From Miscanthus floridulus (Eukaryota > Streptophyta > Magnoliopsida > Poales > Poaceae): a DNA stretch of 64,000 nucleotides. The first letter of the stretch is position 1; each line of letters opens with the position of its first letter. The notes beneath the pieces are model-generated. The model did not search any database and was not told the origin of the DNA. It saw nothing but the letters and a program-made list of their open reading frames with translations. The stretch lies in NCBI RefSeq assembly GCF_019320115.1, contig NC_089591.1, forward strand, positions 18,268,502-18,332,501. The letters are read 5' to 3'. Shown here piece after piece: positions 59,396-64,000 of this stretch. The translations under genes and the position numbers were made by a program.

Positions 59396-61489
59396 GATTT
59401 CCCAAGAATTCAAACAATTCCCAATAATGTAAGGTATTCTAGCTGATTCATTTGATAATCCTCCTCCCGACCAAGTGGTGCTCATCTAAATTCATCACAC
59501 TTCAAATTTTCAGCGATTCTCACCTCCTAAGTCACTCTGTATCATTAACGGATCAAGAAAAATGATGTTTTTTTTCCTGCAATGGAATATCAGCCAATGG
59601 CCAAAGGAAGGAGAAATCATCGAACCATAACCTAGACACTGTTCCTGGGCTGCTCCTGGGGCGAACATGCTTGCTTAGGTTATGTGTATGGCTTTGCTAA
59701 TGTGTTGAAACAACACTAAATTAAATGACAGATAACTTTTATTTAAGTTTCATATGCTTGTTGTTAAAAGAAAATAACAAGATATGTAAAAGTTTGTCGA
59801 CTGCTTGTTTGGGAGTTATTTAAACCAAGTTTTATTAAAACGCTTCAAATTTTCTCAATATGGAAAGTGTAGTGCAAATCTCAAACTATGACATAGCACA
59901 AAAGTTTGGGCTTGGTTTGGACTAAATTATTTTAAAGTTTCCAAACTGAATCCAATTCTGAAATTCCTTTCGCACTTCTTTTTTCTGACTCCTATTTTCT
60001 ACTGACGTCGCTATGTTGGTAGGCCGTGTTCTCCTGTTTGGTTGAGTGTTTGACCATGATGTTTAAAGCAAAGTTGCAGTCAACGCTTAGTAGATGAACC
60101 TTGCTACGGTTGGAAGGTCATTAGGGCAGTTTTTGACACCGTAAACCGAGCCTTTAGTAGCCTAAACTGCGCACTGTCATGGCTGAATCTGAACCCAGAA
60201 AACAGCATGACGAACCTATTTTCTGAGCTATCTCTCTAACCGTTGCTCGTTTAATCTCAATCCTACTTAGATTGGAATGATGGTGAGGAGGACAGGGGAC
60301 GTGGGGGTAACGAAATGTGCAATGCATTTTGAAGAAGACAAGCAGGAGGTCAAATTTGCCTTATAATAAGTTATGTAGGTGTTTCAGAGGGAAAGCATGG
60401 AAATTAGAGAAGTTAAAGCCCATCTCGATGCTCATTCACCGTTAACATGGATAGTTATTCGAGTAATAGACATCACTTTTAGACCAAATTAGAGGTTGTT
60501 CACGTCGGATTGATCTAGGATCACACGCCAGCTAGGGTTAGAAACCAGTCGATTTGGAATAAGTTAGGAAAATCGGCCTCGCCGGTTTCCACGGGGTCGG
60601 GCAGCCACACAGCCAGGCACCTGGCTGGCTGGTTCTGCTGCACCCAAACCAGCCTAGCCGGTTCCAGGGGTGGTTATGCTGCACGTCCAGGGCAGAACAC
60701 ATTCCGAAAATTGCAATTAGTTCATCTGGACTCCAAACGCGGCGAAACATATGCTTTTCGATCAACTCGACGAAAGGAACGTAATGATGCAGTTTAATCT
60801 TACATTTGAGGAACTTGCCCAAACAGACCTGGCCGATTTGGGAACTCGCTAGGCTGGTTCCGACTGGGTCAGTACACCCAAAATGTTGTGTCTTCGTCTG
60901 AGCTCCGAATAGAATGATCCAAATATATTTTCTGACTGTCTCGACAATAGAAACACTGATGGCGGAGTCTATTATACATTTTGGCCACTTTTGGTTGTCA
61001 ACATAGGCCAAAACGGATGTACTACAAAATAACATAAAAGTTATAGATTGAATGCCTAAAAAATATCTCGTACTTAAGGAGCATGTGAGGGCGTATGTTT
61101 CTTTCCATTGCACTATGCAAGTAAACACTTTACATGGTCACTGTTTTATATGGTGTGAAGAACAGGTTAATAAATATGACTCGAGTGTTTTTTCTATATC
61201 AAGATGTCACGGATGAATTTAGTTTTAGTAAAGCAATTCTTTGATTTGATCGTTTGAAAGCCCTAGTTTGGTTTTGCCTAATTGATGGAAATCTATTAGA
61301 CTAACCCTTTGTGAGTTAGGGTAGTCCAAATCCAAGTGGTGGAGCAAGATGGCACTCGAGGTGATGGAGGTGGCCAAAAGATGGATTAAGTGCTCCAACT
61401 TAGAAAAGAAGAATGAGAAAAAACAAAAATAAGCTTAAGACAAATTAAAGGTATACTTGATAGAGCTATTTTTGTTTTGCCAATCATAG
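59396..61489. other. Unassigned spacer with old repeats
   Basis: It contains the second member of a direct repeat (59402-59690), the inverted partner 59911-59955, and a phrase at about 60223-60263 (GAGCTATCTCTCTAACC and the GTTTAATCTC after it) repeated from about 58591. A minus-strand open frame of 196 codons at 60538-61128 has no recognisable domain; its GCCGGTT-rich 3' part looks like LTR sequence. I do not call a gene. Confidence 0.4.
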
Positions 61490-64000
61490 TGTCGCAACCG
61501 GTTTTAAGAACAAAACCAAATACACATCATATGTGAGCACAAGAACTCAAATCTTACATATAACTACAAATAAGGGTAATATCAATAGACAACGCTCAAT
61601 ATATAACATACTTAGTATAAAGAATATAACCTTAAATAACAAACAACGGAAAGACAACTCCGATCTTCGGGTGAAGACTCTAATTCCACAAGGACAACTG
61701 ACTGGTTGATCACAGGCCTATTTTCTCCAAACTCTATCAATTTGGTACCCATCCGAGATTTTTATCTAAATAATTGAAAAATAAAGCAAGCGTAAGTACA
61801 TGTCGTACTCAACAAATATATCATGGGGTTCATGAGACTCAAAAGGCTGACACTGGTTTAACTGCCATTAGCTTTTAATGAGTCATGATTTTAGCAATTG
61901 AGTAGCAACAAGTTTATCATAAGCCCATAAACACATGATCAGGTAAACATGAATAATGAATAGCAGAAACAGTAATAATTAGTGAACATCTTCATCATCA
62001 GTATCATCTGTGTTCATCATCTATTCCGTAAGGGTTCCAAGGCCGCTCATGACCGTGAGCACGACTGATATATCAGTTTTACACTCTGAAGAGGTTGTAC
62101 ACTTTCACTGTGAGTCATGATTTACCCTTTCGCTCGAGGTCGCGAGCCTCTTAACCCACAACCGAAGAAGGTCGGCAGGGTTCACTATGAAGCCTTTCAA
62201 AGGTTCGTCTAACTAGTTAGGGTCATTCGATTCACTTGGCAAACAGATGTAGGAACCCCCCTTCTCGATGGCACAATGACTCGTAGCCTATACACAAGGG
62301 GATAGAGACTGTCCTATACCCGATTCGGCTAAGCCATTCTTACGCCAATAAAGGTAACCTCTAACAAGCTAGTTGTACTTAAGTCCCGAATAATTACTTA
62401 CAGATAAGTCCTTAGGAGAGAGAAATCTAGAGCACCATAAAATAGCACAATGCTCTAGCACCCTTGTTCCATGATACTAAAAAGCATCTTTGAGTGTTTA
62501 TTGTATATACCATTAGTCAAGTTACAAGATTCATGGTTCTAGTTGAGCACTAGCATCATACTACCCAATGCAATACCCCATAGGTATCAAGGCACAAAGT
62601 GCAAAGTACTAGGAAATCCTTAGTGGTAATCAAGGTAGACACACACAACATAATTAAATGATTAAAGGTGTATAGGACAACAAGGAAGATCCCATGCTAT
62701 ACTTGCCTTAAAACTCTGATCCTTCTTTAAGTCCAAAACTTCAAAGGAACTCCTTCTTGATCAACATGTAAAGCTCATCGCCTGGACAAGATCATAAAGC
62801 ACCACACAAGCATCCATGCAATCATACACAAAGCAAACAATAGCTCTAACTTAGAACAGTACACCAACCATATAAACAGCAAGTAAAAAGGTTTTAAAGA
62901 TGTTCTACATGTTACTACGAACACACAGACGCGAAAAACACTCTAATCAGAGCTATAATGAAGAAGTTATGAATTAAACAAGATTTCCTTTAATAAAATA
63001 ATAGATTAAATCTAACCTCGAATCTTAAAAATTGGAAACATACCTAACAGTAGTTTGAACATGTAGATTATGGATTTACGAACCTAACGCAAGTTGAATG
63101 GGTCAAATCGGAGCTAAAACATGAAAGATATGACCTAAAGAAGGCAGTGACAAAACTATAAATAACTGGAACTTATTTTTGAAAAAAAATAAATCAAAAT
63201 TGGGATTTTGAATCAGCCGAGGGACCGTGGGTAGATTGGGGAGTATGGACCACCATAGAGCAAAGCGAGGGCACGGGGAGAAAGAGGACAGCGAGGCGAA
63301 CTCACCTTGGCCAATCTAGGCGGCATGGAGTGGACGGCGCGGTGCGCGGCGGAGCGGCAGCTAGGGTTCGGCTCGGCGGCTACAAGCTCAGGATGAGGCG
63401 AGGTGGCTTTGTGGCTTGGTGGGAGGCGACACTGGTGTGGGGCTACTATTTATGGCTAGGAAGCAACATGGGGCGCAAGGCAAGGGAGGAGGCGGCGTGG
63501 ACGTGGACTCACCGGCGGCGGTGTCCGGCTCAAGCACGAGCGGGAGATAGGAGATGCTGCTGACAAGCGGGCCTAGTTCATCAGCTGACTCAAGAGGCGG
63601 GGTCAGGATGGCAGCAAGGGAGAGCGAGGGAGGCGCTCCATGCGGGCGGCCTAGAAGGAAGCTAGGCCTCAGGGTGAAGCAGGCCGCAAGGGGAAAAGGA
63701 GGAGCTGGGCCGACCAGCTAGGCTTCGTGGAGAAGGGGAAAAAGAGAAGCGGGCCACGGGGTGAGAGAGCAGGCCAGCTGGGCCACGGGCTAGATTCAGA
63801 GGAGAGAGGGTTTTCCATTTTCCAAATCTTTTTCTATTTTGTTTTCAAAACCAAATTCATTTATGAACCAAATCAAATTCAAATATAGTTTCAAATATAC
63901 TTTTCAAGATGAGAACCTTTGAGAGGTTCCCAAAACTGAACTTTTGCAAACTTTTGAAATCTCTTTTATTTTCCAATTCTCTTTTTCTTTTCTGTTCTTT
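61490..64000 (-). mobile_element. Inverted copy of the Gypsy LTR, runs off the window
   Basis: Its left end on the minus strand is AAAACCGGTTGCGACA, matching the right end of the solo LTR (AACCGGATGCTACA). It then parallels that LTR backwards. 62160-62230 corresponds to the solo LTR across the later insertion point, where it reads GAACCTTTGAAAGGCTTC on the minus strand with a single CTTTG. 62640-62830 parallels 39290-39480, and 63800-64000 parallels 37490-37700. Only about the first 220 bases of the LTR are outside the window. Confidence 0.75.

Noticed and set aside
60538..61128. 196-codon minus-strand frame
   Set aside because: No domain is recognisable, codon use looks random, and part of it resembles LTR sequence with repeated GCCGGTT phrases.
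1..64000. A previously undescribed multi-gene system
   Set aside because: Apart from SEC1, every supported coding region belongs to a retroelement. I found no cluster of unknown host genes.

Overview
The window is plant nuclear DNA, almost certainly from a grass, possibly a panicoid such as the sorghum/sugarcane group; the genus is inference. The signs are kilobase-scale LTRs opening TGTAACACCC, a Sirevirus-type Copia element, an RTE-type LINE, tRNA-derived SINEs, Stowaway-like and hAT-like MITEs, and one 21-exon gene with canonical plant introns. One ordinary host gene sits in a thick layer of nested transposable elements.

Left arm, 1-15.8 kb. The 3' part of a long Gypsy LTR (sense, 1-977) abuts and probably interrupts an antisense LTR of the same family (978-5102). 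Next come a Sirevirus LTR tail (5103-6104) and the 5' half of a decayed antisense Gypsy element: gag remnant 6111-6951, an upstream ORF remnant 7330-8359, a mutated Met-tRNA primer site, and a 4.6-kb LTR at 9170-13813. 13.8-15.8 kb is LTR debris and unassigned sequence.

Gene, 15.8-36.3 kb, minus strand. Twenty-one exons join without a frame break into a 667-residue Sec1/Munc18 (SM) protein of the KEULE/SEC1 type, which works with syntaxin-like SNAREs in vesicle fusion at the plasma membrane and cell plate. Its introns are swollen by insertions: an RTE LINE plus a SINE in intron 18, a 5'-truncated LINE in intron 16, a second SINE in intron 12, and in intron 3 a 6.2-kb composite of two Copia fragments arranged head to head. 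All observed splice sites are GT-AG, so the gene looks intact.

Right arm, 36.8-64 kb. A four-level nest can be read from target-site duplications. A small hAT-like MITE (outer pieces 37238-37267 and 57892-58091) holds a 3.4-kb Gypsy solo LTR (37268-57886). That LTR holds a non-autonomous LTR element (39967-57154, TSD CTTTG) with an approximately 44-bp tandem array. Its 3' LTR in turn holds a nearly intact Sirevirus (44771-56885, TSD GTTAT) with gag, pol and a third ORF. An inverted second copy of the 3.4-kb LTR (61490 to the window end) carries the empty CTTTG site, which confirms the nesting. Between them are an antisense Sirevirus LTR fragment and unassigned repeats.

I see no unknown multi-gene system. 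The most unusual things are the architecture of the Sirevirus (palindrome-rich LTR, splice-acceptor-like gag/pol junction, third ORF), the repeat-bearing non-autonomous element, and the opposed gag copies inside an intron of an essential-looking gene.
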